64,000 bases of DNA, taken from Thecamonas trahens ATCC 50062 (taxonomy: Eukaryota > Apusozoa > Apusomonadida > Apusomonadidae). The notes under the pieces were generated by a model. It was given only the letters and a program-made list of their open reading frames with translations, had not been told where the DNA came from and did not search any database. This document shows positions 43,455-53,385 of the stretch, piece by piece. A program made the position numbers and the translations under genes. Every line of letters starts with the position of its first letter. The stretch's first letter is position 1. The DNA lies in the NCBI RefSeq assembly GCF_000142905.1, contig NW_013657662.1:375328-439327 (forward strand). Direction: 5' to 3'.

Positions 43455-45287
43455 TCACCAACGGGCACGCAGACTGGCTTCACGGTGATGAATCTTGAGG
43501 CGGGCATTGCGCCTACTGCCGCTGATGTCGTCGTCTTGCCCGCCAGAGTGGCGCGGGTTGTTGGCGTGGATGCGGGTGGTGCGCGGCAGCTGCGGGACTG
43601 TGCTCGGGGCGCGTGTGGGCGATGCGCCGGAGAGTCGAGCAAAGGTCGAGGGCGCCCGCGGCGCAGAATGTGTGGGACGGGCCCGCGGTGGGTAGGCCGC
43701 GGTACCGGGCGCGGCCTGGAGGTTGGCGTACAATCGCGAGAGCGAGACGTACGACGGGGCGGCGTCGGCAGAGTCAACGGCGGCGCCGCGGACGGCAAGA
43801 CGGTTGTCTGAGCCGTTGTTGATGGCCGCCAGCGTGTGCAGCCCCTCCGAGTCCGAGTCCGAGTCGGTGTCGCCAAACGTCACGTTGTGGATGTGCGAGC
43901 AATCGGGCGGGCCGCCGCGGGCCGACCGCCGCAGCGACCGCGCGCGCCGCAGGAACAGCCCGCCGCGCACCACAGTGGCGTCGTACGGGTCGTCTGGCAC
44001 GCTGCATGCAGGCCTTCCTTGCGGCGGAGCACAGTACCGCGCCCCAAAGTGGCGATGCATGAGAAAGTGCAGGTGGTCGGCCAGTTCCCTGGCCTCCTCC
44101 GGTTTGGCCACACCGGGCCGCGCTCGCACGTTCTCGCGGACAGAGCCTGAGAACAGGGCGTGCGGCTTGTAGATGCGGAGGACCATGCTTGAGCCATGCG
44201 ACGAGCGCTGCTGGGTTGCCTCTCGGATGGAACGGCCGCCCGCCGGCGCCACCGTCGAATTGTCATCGTCGAGCCATAAAAATGCGTCCTTGGCTTCGTC
44301 CTTGGCCACCGGCGCCACCGCCAGCGGCTCAAAGTCAGCTGATGACGAGCTTGAGCTCGAGTCCGAGCTCGAGCCCAAGCCTGGCGATCCATCGCCAGAC
44401 GTAGAGCGCTCTGATGACGACGACATGATGGCAACCGGCCTCTTTGGCGTTGGCTTGACTTTGCGCTTCTTCCGCGCAACAGGTGACCGGCCCGGGCTAT
44501 GCGCCTGCGCAGCTTGTGGCTCAGGCTTGACCGTAGGCGCATGCGGTACAAACAGAAACTCGCCCGGCAAAAAGATGTTGAACAGGTCGTCAGTCTGTGG
44601 CAGGCGGCGTTTGCGTGATAAGTGAGCAGGCACAGCGCTGCCGTTCTCACCCGCTGCGGAGCTTTCTGTTCGACTTCCTTTGGTCGAAGCTGTTGCCTTC
44701 AGGCCATCGACCGCCTTCTTGCGGACACGGCGCTTCTTGCGGATGACGCGCTTGATGGAAACGGCGCCGCGGACAATGTCGAGCGTCCGCTGCTTTTTGC
44801 GTGGCGGTCCTCGAGGCAGCGGTGCTTTGGGGAGGAGAAGCTTGGACGATGGTGCAGTCACTGATCCGGCGTTCACGGCCTCGCCTTCTGAGCTGCATGA
44901 CATGATGAGGCTTGCGTCGTCACATGACGAGCTCAACTCGCTCTCACCATCGCTCTGAGCAGAGGGAGCAAAGAGCGCCGACGGCGAGAGCGCGGTCCCG
45001 CTACGGTTGCCGTAATGCGACTGTGCAGCGTGAAAATGCTTGGGATCAACCAGAACCGAGTTGTTGACGACGGCAATGGGGTAGTTGCCTGAGCTCTCCC
45101 GCGCCAGAGCCATGATTCTGTCGCCGACTCTCGAGAACATGCCACGGAGCTCCGGTGAAGAATGCTCAATGTTCCGAGTGAGAAGTAGCCGTGGCAAGAC
45201 TGAGAGCTGGATGCCGCGCGGCCCAGCACCAGCCACCATCTCCATCACCTGCCGCATGACATCGGCCAGGACCGAGTCGTCCTCCAT
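43455..45287 (-). CDS. Basic, probably nuclear protein of unknown family
   Basis: 610 residues from ATG 45287 (MEDDSVLADVMRQV). Residues 1-85 form a small helical, possibly winged-helix domain (MEMVAGAGPRGIQLSVLPRL, VGDRIMALARES, YPIAVVNNSVLVDPKHF), weakly reminiscent of LOTUS/OST-HTH. The middle is rich in basic clusters (PPRKKQRTLD, KRVIRKKRRVRKKAV, VARKKRKVKPTPKRP) and Ser/Asp runs. A conserved-looking segment at about 380-470 (MVLRIYKPHALFSGSVRENV, ELADHLHFLMHRHFGARYC) may be a second domain. The basic clusters point to the nucleus. Function not assigned. Confidence 0.6.
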   Translation of the reverse strand: MEDDSVLADVMRQVMEMVAGAGPRGIQLSVLPRLLLTRNIEHSSPELRGMFSRVGDRIMALARESSGNYPIAVVNNSVLVDPKHFHAAQSHYGNRSGTALSPSALFAPSAQSDGESELSSSCDDASLIMSCSSEGEAVNAGSVTAPSSKLLLPKAPLPRGPPRKKQRTLDIVRGAVSIKRVIRKKRRVRKKAVDGLKATASTKGSRTESSAAGENGSAVPAHLSRKRRLPQTDDLFNIFLPGEFLFVPHAPTVKPEPQAAQAHSPGRSPVARKKRKVKPTPKRPVAIMSSSSERSTSGDGSPGLGSSSDSSSSSSSADFEPLAVAPVAKDEAKDAFLWLDDDNSTVAPAGGRSIREATQQRSSHGSSMVLRIYKPHALFSGSVRENVRARPGVAKPEEARELADHLHFLMHRHFGARYCAPPQGRPACSVPDDPYDATVVRGGLFLRRARSLRRSARGGPPDCSHIHNVTFGDTDSDSDSEGLHTLAAINNGSDNRLAVRGAAVDSADAAPSYVSLSRLYANLQAAPGTAAYPPRARPTHSAPRAPSTFARLSGASPTRAPSTVPQLPRTTRIHANNPRHSGGQDDDISGSRRNARLKIHHREASLRARW

Positions 45288-45572
45288 CCTTTGCGCGCGA
45301 GCTGTCCGAGCCTTGGGGGAGGGGGGGGCACAGAGAGTACGAGCTTTGACCACCGCCACCGCCACCCCGCTTCCTGGCTCGATGCAGCTGGTGGTGGGGC
45401 GGGGCGGGAGGGAGGGAGAGAGGGAGGGAGTGGTGTGTGTGCGGTGTTTCCTTGCACAGAGGTATGGTGGGTTCGTCCTTGGCTCCACCGAGTCGCCGTC
45501 CTGCGCCGCCAGGACTGAGCCTTGTCATGACCAAGGCGTTGAGCGTGTTGTAAGTGATATACCTATCTTGTC

Positions 45573-46222
45573 ATGGCTCTTCTGCACCAGTACCTGCACC
45601 AGACTGTGTCTGTTATCACCAATGATGGTCGTGTGCTTGTGGTATGCTACGTGGGGGAGCGGGGGGGGGGGGTCAGGAAAAGGCCTTGGCTGTGGCGACT
45701 GCAGCGGACTGATCGTGGCCGTGATCAACTTGGCTGCGGTGGCGCAGTGGCTCTTGGCGGGGAAGGGGGAACGCAGGCTAGGGAAAGAAGGAAGGCAAAC
45801 AGATGAGACTCACCACATTGATGCGGGCGCGGGCGAATGCTGAATGTGGGTCTGTGGGCGGGGCAATAGGGGGTGCTCAAGGCCTTTGACCAGGTGACCA
45901 ACGTGGTGCTCGACGAGTGCCACGAGCGGGTGTACTCGCTCGATGCTGGTGTCACCACCCTCCCGCTTGGAGTCTACATTCTCCGTGGCGACAATGTGTA
46001 CGTCCTCGCCATGCTCTTGATGTGTGCCCTAACTGTTCTCCTCCCCCCTTCCTTCCCTCCCCCTCGCTGCTTAGCCTCTATCACTCACACTCTGTCTTGC
46101 TATTGGACGACGAGTCGGACAGGGCCATGATTGGGGCAATCGATGAAGAGCTGGACGCGAGCCTGGATCTGTCGCAGATCCGAGCAGCACCGCTGCCGCC
46201 CATTGTGCACACACTGATGTGA
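45573..46222 (+). CDS. LSM8: U6 snRNA-associated Sm-like protein LSM8
   Basis: Three exons: 45573-45641, 45870-45997 and 46123-46222, with introns of 228 and 125 nt (donors GTATGC and GTACGT). The spliced product is 98 residues. Sm1 motif: VSVITNDGRVLVGVLKAFDQ then VTNVVLDECHERVYS; Sm2: LGVYILRGDNVAMIGAIDEE. The N terminus ALLHQYLHQTVSVIT and the ending DLSQIRAAPLPPIVHTLM match human LSM8 (ALENYINRTVAVIT, DLGNIRAEPL). LSM8 defines the nuclear LSM2-8 ring that binds the U6 3' end. Intron 1 has a G-run on the coding strand, unlike most tracts here. Confidence 0.95.
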
Positions 46223-46253
46223 GAACTGCGGCTGCTCCGTTTTTTCCCCGTGC

Positions 46254-46448
46254 ATGCAGGTCGGCTATACGGCGGGCGAGGAACCTTGGTTCCATCAGCA
46301 GACGACGCGCGCTGCCGAATTCATGCGAAGTGGGCACCGCAGCGGTTTCAGGGAAAGGATGCCAGACTCGGAGGCGGTTCGCTGGAAGCTGGTGCAGGAG
46401 GGGACAAAACCAGCTCCGATACTGGCGGGATGGCCGTCGCATCGGTAG
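46254..46448 (+). CDS. Unassigned short coding-like frame between LSM8 and cofilin
   Basis: 64 codons from an ATG that is part of a good acceptor-like sequence (CGTTTTTTCCCCGTGCATGCAG). The peptide includes VGYTAGEEPWFHQQTTRAA and SEAVRWKLVQEGTKPAPIL. Codon use looks like local coding DNA, but no family is recognised. It could be an exon of something, an alternative LSM8 end, or chance. Confidence 0.3.
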   Translation: MQVGYTAGEEPWFHQQTTRAAEFMRSGHRSGFRERMPDSEAVRWKLVQEGTKPAPILAGWPSHR

Positions 46449-46484
46449 GTACACATCCCAAGAGTAGATCGGCAATTGATCAGC

Positions 46485-46931
46485 ATGGCCCAGCTCGAAG
46501 CAACCGACGACGCGATCGAGGCGTTCAACTCGCTGCGGCGAGCCGGTGGCGGCGCGTTTGTGACTTTGGTGCTCGGCGAGAGCATCACTCTCGGTGAGAC
46601 GCACCTGCCCGGTCCGGACGGGCAGACGATGGCGTACGAGGAGTTTGTCAACTCACTCCGCGACGACACGCCGCGGTTCATCTTCTACAACTTTGCCTTT
46701 GAGACGACTACCGGTGGCTCACGGCTCAAGGTCCTGCTTATCAAGTGGGTGCCTGGGCGGACGACGCGGGTTGACAAGATGCGGTACTCAATGTGGTCGT
46801 CGTCGGTCAAGGCGGCCTTCAAGGGTGCGCACTGCACCGTCCAGGCCAATGGCGTCGATGACCTCGACTACCTCACCGTCCTCGAGCGGGCGGCCAAGTT
46901 TGAGCGCGATCCAGTCGTCGGCCTCGCTTAG
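46485..46931 (+). CDS. ADF/cofilin
   Basis: 148 residues from ATG 46485 (MAQLEATDDAIEAFNSLRRA). A single ADF-H domain: DDTPRFIFYNFAFETTTGG then SRLKVLLIKWVPGRTTRVDK and MRYSMWSSSVKAAFKGAHCT, with the long-helix actin-binding segment in the cofilin position (human KSKMIYASSKDAIKKKL). The C-terminal DDLDYLTVLERAAKFERDP corresponds to the last helix. ADF/cofilin severs and depolymerises actin filaments. The usual phosphorylatable Ser near the N terminus is absent in MAQLEATDD (Thr at 7 might serve). No intron is required, although the preceding 260 bases could hold an untranslated exon. Confidence 0.88.
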   Translation: MAQLEATDDAIEAFNSLRRAGGGAFVTLVLGESITLGETHLPGPDGQTMAYEEFVNSLRDDTPRFIFYNFAFETTTGGSRLKVLLIKWVPGRTTRVDKMRYSMWSSSVKAAFKGAHCTVQANGVDDLDYLTVLERAAKFERDPVVGLA

Positions 46932-47096
46932 ACTTGTACTGCATCAACTGCGTGTTGTACCAGACCAATGAACTTGTTTGTCTTTCCGTATCACTCGCTA
47001 CCGCCGTGTGTATGGCTGTGGAACGGTACGCTGAGCTGTGGGCGGGCACCAGGCGGTGTGGACACAGACGGACCTCGCCACTCTTGACTCTTCTAC

Positions 47097-47759
47097 ATGG
47101 CCATGGCGTCTGGAGAGCAGAAGCAGCAGCTGGCAGCAGCCTTCAAGGTCTTTGTCCAATACGCTGGTGCATCTGCAGGCAACCTGTCCAAGGAGGTACG
47201 TGGCGTGTCCCCGTCCCGCCTCCACCACCTGACCCCCCCCTCCCTGTCCCCCTTGTCCGCCTTCTCGGGCTGCCTTCTCGCGGCCGAACAACACGTAGGG
47301 CGTACTGTGGACAGCAAGTGGCATGTGACTTATGTGAGTGTGTTTGTATGTGTGGCGATGGTGGGGTGGTGGTGGGGCGATGGTTGGTGGTGCCGGTGGG
47401 GGTGATGGTGATGGCGCTGGCCATGTCGATGATTGGGTGATGGTGCTGCGGATGATGTCGATGATGTGATGAACGTCGATGGCGGGGTCATGGTGGGGCG
47501 ATGCATGGAGCAGGACTGTGCCAAGGTCTCGCCTGTGCTGGAGGAGATGTATGATGAAATCAACACCAACAAGTCGGACACCATCACCAAGCGCGAGTGG
47601 CTCGAGTACTGGACCAACTACCCCGAGTTTGAGAAGAACGATATCGTCACGCCCATCGTCTCGCTGGCAAAGTCTTGCAAGGAAGAACTGCTGCGCAACG
47701 AGCGCGAGACGTACCGCCAGAAGGAGGACGATCCGTGCTACTTTCCTGGTCTCGAGTAG
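47097..47759 (+). CDS. Small TPPP/p25-alpha-like protein
   Basis: Exon 1, 47097-47195, gives MAMASGEQKQQLAAAFKVFV and on to NLSKE. The last exon, 47511-47759, gives QDCAKVSPVLEEMYDEINTN, DTITKREWLEYW and the C-terminal CYFPGLE. Between them a 15-nt microexon at 47319-47333 (WHVTY) fits in frame. The spliced LSKEWHVTYQDCAKV then aligns in length and pattern with NGKNWAKLCKDC of animal TPPP. The acceptor of the last exon is a GAG-CAG pair, so Gln is optional. About 120 residues. p25-alpha proteins bind and bundle microtubules and are associated with cilia. The domain is short and divergent; an EF-hand-like protein is the alternative. The microexon is an inference. Confidence 0.6.
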
Positions 47760-47875
47760 TTCACATCGCTACGTCACGTTGGCGTTGAGCTCTTTGTGGT
47801 CTTACTCGCCATGACGGAGCTCGGGCTGAGACAGCGCGGGAGACCGCAATTGCCTTGGCTGGTGGAAGGAGATAC

Positions 47876-48370
47876 TCAGGCCTCGACGGGTGCTGCTATG
47901 GGATTGAACTTGTAGAGCGCATCAAAGACACGAAAGGTGATGCGGGGCGGGAGCTTCTTGTCGACAAAGGTCATCCACTTTGAGTCAATGTCGAGCGGAT
48001 CGGTGATCAAGACAATGACCACCGACGGGACAAAGCCATTGTCGCTCCCCATCCCCAGTCGCATCTTCTCATTCATCGCCGAGCCAAGGATAAGCCCCAC
48101 CGAGGGTGCGTTCAACTCGTCATCCACCTCCACACATCCATTAACCCGTGCCCGAATGGCCTCGAGTACTGCCTGCGGATCAAAGCCATCGCCATCACTC
48201 GCCCGACTTTGTCCGCCATCATCATCCCCATCGCCTTCTCCACCACGACTCTTCCCAGAATGCCAAACACGAAATGCCTGCGCAAGGCTCTTGACCATAC
48301 CACACACCCTCATCTCCACCTTGCCTGCGTCCGCGTCCGCCATCAGCTCGGTCCGTCCCACTGCAGCCAT
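47876..48370 (-). CDS. Unrecognised protein
   Basis: From ATG 48370 (MAAVGRTELMADADAGKVEM) to the TGA at 47876, 164 residues. A Gly/Asp-rich insertion (about 48-66) divides two conserved-looking parts; the second has FDPQAVLEAIRARVNGCVEV, VVIVLITDPLDIDSK and KKLPPRITFRVFDALY. The frame stays open upstream, so the N terminus may be longer and may include an intron with a GTAAGG donor near 48432. No family recognised. Confidence 0.5.
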   Translation of the reverse strand: MAAVGRTELMADADAGKVEMRVCGMVKSLAQAFRVWHSGKSRGGEGDGDDDGGQSRASDGDGFDPQAVLEAIRARVNGCVEVDDELNAPSVGLILGSAMNEKMRLGMGSDNGFVPSVVIVLITDPLDIDSKWMTFVDKKLPPRITFRVFDALYKFNPIAAPVEA

Positions 48371-49019
48371 GATGACGTCAACGAGAGCTGTCACGACAAG
48401 TACGTCCAAGCGCTCCCACCCCCCCCCCTTACCCCCTTGCGCACGCACGCTTTCCGTTTCCCGTTTCTCCATCTGCTCGCGCTCCCTGTGACTGAATGAA
48501 AAAGGAAGGTTCGGTGATGGGTCGGTGGTCGGCGGGTTGGCTGGTCGGTTGGTCGGCTGTCTGCCAAGCGACTCGAAACGCAGCCTTGGTCCTCGGTGCT
48601 TATCGCTCATCTCATCCTTTGTGGCGCGAGAGGAGAAGAGAGAAGGGGAAGTCGACGGAGCTTGTGGTTGGAAGTTAGGGAAGGTAATCACGTGTGAGCT
48701 GGTGGGGGGGGGGCATGGCTGCATTGCCTCCTTCGGTGTCTGTTGTTCCGCAAGGTGGTTGCCCGGCAGGTGATGATGACATCGAGCTGCCGCTGCTGGC
48801 GGTGGCCACGCAAAGCTCGCGATTTGCTTGGACTGGGCCGCGGAATGGCAACAGGGGGACAGATCGTAATTCTGACAATGACAGGGCTGCGTCCAACGAG
48901 GGTGGACTCAGCGGGGAGCAGAGTCAGATGGGGTTGGAACCGAGGAGGAGCTGGCTGCAGGTGCCGGAGCGCTGGCGCGGTATCGCGACGGCTTATGGGT
49001 TGCCATCAACACCCGCCGG
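48371..49019. other. Leader region with unresolved 5' exons of the membrane protein gene
   Basis: On the plus strand an ATG at 48715 opens a coding-like frame (MAALPPSVSVVPQGGCPAGD, then DDIELPLLAVATQSS) that ends at 49023. The frame of the downstream membrane protein is itself open back to 48885, just after an acceptor-like ATGACAG, and reads GTEEELAAGAGALARYRDGL before its first ATG. Probably an upstream exon splices to 48885, but I cannot fix the donor. Confidence 0.4.
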
Positions 49020-49859
49020 ATGATCAAGGCTCTGGTTGGCTGCGGACTCTTGACTTGGATCGTGACCTGGACCATGGCGTTTTCGATCGGCTATGCAGAT
49101 GGCGGGGCAGTGTTCGCGCTGTCCATGCCGCCTGCCATGCTGGTGGTGAGCTACTGCCTGATCTGGGGCACGATTGCTCGCGAGGCTGACTCGGACTCGC
49201 GAATCGGAACAGCAATGTGCGTCCTTGGCCCGCTGATGGTGGCGATCATGGTCGGCGGCGCATATCTCACCTTCTGGATTTCGACATTTTTGGCGGTCTA
49301 TCGCGGCCCGTTGCCGCAGGCCAGAAGCGCCGAGATGCAGGCCATGCTCTCGCCGTCTGTGGTTTGGGCCGATCTGGAGCCGTCGTCATACGAGGTCCTG
49401 ACCAAGTATCGTGTCCGCGTTCGGTTCAAATCGGGCAAGCAAAAGGGGAAGACTCATTACGCTATGGCGCCTTTGGTTCCTGCCTGTCCTCCTCCCGGGT
49501 GTAGCGGTGTGCGGACGGTGGCCTTGTGGGTCGTCGGCTGCCCGACATCGAGTTGCCAGGCAAGAGTCCCGGCCATCACCGGGATGACCAACCACCTCAA
49601 CCTCGGCCGGCGCGACATCCACACCTTTGTTCCGACCTCCAACAGGTTTGGGCGTGGAATCTCGGCTGCAACAGCAAAGTTTGACAACATGACGGTGGCA
49701 GCAACCGACATGGCCGTCTTTGAGCTCACCGATCTCACTCGGGTCCGCAGGCAGCTAGCGCTGGTCGGCTTTCTTGTCCCAGGTATTCTCCCCATCCTTG
49801 CGTTTGGGTGCTGCTGGCGGATCTGGAAGGCAGCGTCCGACCCGGAGCCAGAGTTCTAG
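49020..49859 (+). CDS. Multi-pass membrane protein, unrecognised
   Basis: 279 residues from ATG 49020, probably extended at the N terminus. Three TM helices come early (LVGCGLLTWIVTWTMAFSI; FALSMPPAMLVVSYCLIWG; MCVLGPLMVAIMVGGAYLTF), then an external domain of about 150 residues with paired cysteines (ACPPPGCSG, GCPTSSCQ) and an NMT glycosylation site, and a last TM (LALVGFLVPGILPILAFGC). The layout suggests a surface or organelle membrane protein, but no family is evident. Its stop shares CTAG with the stop of the convergent RBR gene. Confidence 0.6.
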   Translation: MIKALVGCGLLTWIVTWTMAFSIGYADGGAVFALSMPPAMLVVSYCLIWGTIAREADSDSRIGTAMCVLGPLMVAIMVGGAYLTFWISTFLAVYRGPLPQARSAEMQAMLSPSVVWADLEPSSYEVLTKYRVRVRFKSGKQKGKTHYAMAPLVPACPPPGCSGVRTVALWVVGCPTSSCQARVPAITGMTNHLNLGRRDIHTFVPTSNRFGRGISAATAKFDNMTVAATDMAVFELTDLTRVRRQLALVGFLVPGILPILAFGCCWRIWKAASDPEPEF

Positions 49860-52017
49860 CTGGCGGGGACGGCTCCGCGGCGAGCGATGCGCATGGCCTC
49901 GCGCTGTTCCTCGGGCGAGACGATGCCGTTCTTGGACTCACCGTCGACGCCGATGTAGGTGCTGGAGACCGGCTCGAGAGTGTCCCAGTTGAATTGGAAG
50001 CCGCAGCCGCCTTTGCGCACGGCATCGACGATGGAACCGTGTGCATTGTTGCCACAGAGGATGACATTGCAGCCCGAGACGCGCTCGATGCTTGTGCCGC
50101 AGCACGGGCAGCGCTTGCCGGTCCGGCTCAGCGCGGTGAGCGTTGCTTCGTCGACATCGGCGCCCTCAGCGCAGGCATGGAGCTCGTCAGGCGCGACGAG
50201 TACGTGGCACTCGACGCAGACAAGGGCGCCGCAGCGGCAAATGCCCGGGCGGATGACACGGCGGCGGTCAGTGCCGTCGGTGCCGACCCGCAGCGAGTAT
50301 TCGGGCTCGCGGTGGAGGAGTACGTTGCCGCACTCGGCTGGGCATGCAAAGAGCAGCGCCTCGCCAGCGGCACGGCGCTGCTCGCGGATAACCCGCAGTC
50401 GAATGTCGTCTGATATGACGGCCCGGCGAGCAAGAAAGGTCAGCGTCTTCTCCTCGATGCGCCCGGTGACCGGCAGCTCGGCGCCGGCGTCGGCGCGGCA
50501 TTGCGGACAGTAGGCCGGAAACTGGCCAAGCTCGAGCATCGAGTCAAGCGAGCGCTCGATGCAGTCTTCGCAGTAAAAATGATCGCATGTAGTGGCCAGT
50601 CCGTACTGCGCTGGGCCCCAGCAGATGAGACAAACAACGTCGTCGTCGAGGACCGGCGGCGCCTGCAGCGAATCGACCCACTGCGAGGTCCGCCCGCTGC
50701 CGCGGCACATCCAACAGACTTGCTCAAGCTGCAGCGCGGTCGATGGACCGGCGTCATCGGTCGAGCTGCAGCTGGATGTCGGTGAGTCCGGCGCAACCTG
50801 ACCCGAGTTGGCACGGACGAGCGAGGGAAAGTCGATCGAGCCCGCAGGAGTGAGCGCAACCCGAGTCGTTTTGTTGGCGCGCATGCCTTCGGCGTCGATG
50901 ACGGCAGTGAGTTTTCCCTCGCCCTTGCACACTCCGCACGGAGCATCCGAGCCGAGCTCGAACAGCTGGTTCCGCTGCATCTCTAGCGCCGCTGAGCCAG
51001 GCGGGACCAGGTGGGTGATGTCGTCGAGCTCGACGGTCTCAGGCTCAAGTACGTTGAGGACGGCGGCGTCGCGCTCGATGGCGTCAATGATGTGCTGCAG
51101 CTGTCGAAGCACTGGGCTTGAGGCCGGGTCCAAGCCGGCCTCGGACGCCAGGGCTGCCAGCTCGCGAGCGCGATCGAGCTCCATGTCTTCGTGAGCCTCG
51201 GCCAGGAGCTCGCGGACGAGATCGGCCAGCTGGGCTTCGGCCCGGCCAACAATTGCTCCTGGACTTGGCCTGCCGGCACTAGCCGCATGTCGCTGACAGC
51301 CTTGAGCCACTTACGGAGGCAATCTATATCCCGCGCCGCCGCGGCCTGTCCGAGCTCGTCGTAGACTTGGATGTGGATCCGCTCCGCGAGCTCGACGACA
51401 ATATCCTCAACCTCGGCTGCCCGTGGGCTGGACCTAGCCATTGCCACCATGTTCATAACACTCTCGGATGAGGGCGGTGGCTCGCGAGTGGCCTCAGCGG
51501 CCAGACACTTGCGCAACGCAGCGACGACCTCATCGTCATCGTGCGACAAGCCAAAGCTGAGGGCAACAGCATTCGCCCGCTTCAGCTGATTAAAAGTCAG
51601 CGGCCTATCCCACAACAACAAGTTGACAGTCGCTCTCCCTGCGATCTCGATGAGCTCTGCCACCTGAGGATCGTTGTCGGCGAAGCCCTGGCGCGGAGCG
51701 ATGGCGTTGATGACAGCGCTCCTGGCAAGCTCCAAGGCATCAATGAGCGGCTCAGCATCGATTTCTATCCCGATTTCCCCCAGTTCTTGGCAGCATCCCT
51801 TCAGCTGCTCTTCTGCTGCCTCTCTCCGTCGGCTGGCCTCTGCCAAAGCCTCCCTGGCCCTGGCGACCAAGCGATGGCCTGGCGGAACACCGGCGGCCTC
51901 TGCCGCCGCCAGAGCTCGGGTCAGCGTCCCGACTCGACCAGCCAGCACAGCATGTTGTAGCCTCTGATGCGCAGCCGCATGTGTTTCCACCCGTGCCCTC
52001 AGTGCCGCGTTGCCCAT
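49856..52017 (-). CDS. RBR-like (RING-IBR-RING) E3 ubiquitin ligase
   Basis: Exon 1, 52017-51315, and exon 2, 51258-49856, with a 56-nt intron (donor GTAAGT, acceptor GTCCAG), which is short for this genome but joins the frames exactly. The product is 701 residues. The first 300 are helical, with no known motif. A Cys pair region (CGVCKGEGK and CWMCRGSGR) precedes RING1 at about 440-490 (CLICWGPAQYGLATTCDHFY then CEDCIERSL...CPQC). A cysteine-rich middle (CPAECGNV, ICRCGALVCVECHVLV) resembles an IBR. The last part, RCPCCGTSIERVSGCNVILC followed by GGCGFQFNW, is like a RING2 in which the active Cys lies after the IERxxGCN helix. RBR ligases form a thioester on RING2. The CGNNAHG insertion is unusual. 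Confidence 0.72.
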
Positions 52018-52228
52018 GCTTGGCCTCGGCTCGTTGGCCCTGTCAAGACCGGAGTTGAGTGTCGAGTGGCAGTCGGAGGGACGGGCGGAAGGAGGGGGAC
52101 GGGAGATGATGAGGCGGAAGGGGGATCGGGCAGATTAGTGTGTTTGCTTCCTATGTCCATGTGCTTGCTTATCAGCTAGTGTATTGACGACGACCCGTCG
52201 CACACGAGTGGTGATGGAAGCGGTGAGA

Positions 52229-53125
52229 TCACTGTGGCGAGGCCGGGCTCATGTTTCGGGGTGACGCGCGCGAGGTCGTGACCTTGCTGCGTTCGCGGTG
52301 TGCCTTTGCCTCTTGGGAGAAGACCTTTCTTGCGTTCTGGGCGAGCATGATCTTAGCCCGCACCACAGGCCTGGACTTGTTGGGCAGGATCTTGCCTTGC
52401 CGCTTGTGCACGTGCTTGATCGTGCCCTTTGCACGGACCCAACCAGCGCTGTTGATGGACCGCAAGATTGGATCGGTATTGTCGACAAACGAAAAGAACT
52501 TCATCATGCTAAACTGCGCCCCGAATCGCTCATCAGGCACATATCGAAGATGCTTGTCAGCGGCGGACATTGCAGGCGCAGGGACGTGCTCGACGAGGAG
52601 CGAGACTTGCACCTCGTTCTCAGAAGTGTCGAGGAAGAGATATGCAAGTGTGCCCTCGATCGTCACCTTGGCCACAAACGGCAAGTTGCGGTGTGACTCT
52701 TCCTGCCGGAAAATGTTGAGCAAAGTGCCTGCATCCGGCCCGACGACCCGCAGCTTGTCGGCCCGACGAAGCGCAGCAGCCATCCAAGGCTGGCTCACCA
52801 CATTGAAGGCGAGTGACGGTCGCTGACAGACACGATGGCGATCCTCTCGAAAGACATCGACAGGCATGCCCCTCCTGTCCACAAGGTGCACTCGCAAGTG
52901 CGTGGCTGCAAACGGCTCCGGGTTTGCCAGCTCAATTACTCGATTCGTCACCGAGTGTGACGTCGACTCGGCCTTTGTCGAAGTCGGCATGCTCAACATC
53001 TCCACCACGGGCGCGGGCTGTGGGTTCCCCTTTGAGAAAGATTTCCTCATGCCCTTGACATTGTGTTTCTCAAAGGCCAAGCTTTTAGAAAAGGTAATTT
53101 GCCTGTGCTGGCTCTCGATGTCCAT
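52229..53125 (-). CDS. Unrecognised basic protein
   Basis: 298 residues from ATG 53125 (MDIESQHRQITFSKSLAFEK). There is a predicted beta-rich middle (FAATHLRVHLVDRRGMPVDV, FVAKVTIEGTLAYLFLDTS, EVQVSLLVEHVPAP) and a strongly basic C-terminal third (KHVHKRQGKILPNKSRPVVR, AKAHRERSKVTTSRASPRN). No TM or signal peptide. The basic tail suggests nucleic-acid contact (inference). Head-to-head with the gene at 53386, 260 bases between starts. Confidence 0.55.
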   Translation of the reverse strand: MDIESQHRQITFSKSLAFEKHNVKGMRKSFSKGNPQPAPVVEMLSMPTSTKAESTSHSVTNRVIELANPEPFAATHLRVHLVDRRGMPVDVFREDRHRVCQRPSLAFNVVSQPWMAAALRRADKLRVVGPDAGTLLNIFRQEESHRNLPFVAKVTIEGTLAYLFLDTSENEVQVSLLVEHVPAPAMSAADKHLRYVPDERFGAQFSMMKFFSFVDNTDPILRSINSAGWVRAKGTIKHVHKRQGKILPNKSRPVVRAKIMLAQNARKVFSQEAKAHRERSKVTTSRASPRNMSPASPQ

Positions 53126-53385
53126 ACCAGGCAAGGAGAGCGAGAAGAGTGTGGCGAATACCGAAATGCTCGACGCGTTCCTCCTTCGCCGTTTTTTTGT
53201 TCCTCCACGACGTCACACCAAACTGCAACCGCCCGATTGCACTTTTGGCCTTAGATTTGCACTCTCGCGAGGAGATAAAACAGCACCGCGACCGCCTCCA
53301 ATAGCGCTTCCCTACCTGCGGTATCACACATCATTACCTGGTCCCTCATCAATCGCACGTACGTCGCAGTAAGAACAACAAAACA

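Noticed and set aside
49808-50413. Plus-strand frame antisense to the RBR ligase C terminus
   Set aside because: The minus strand encodes clear zinc-binding motifs; the plus frame is its shadow.
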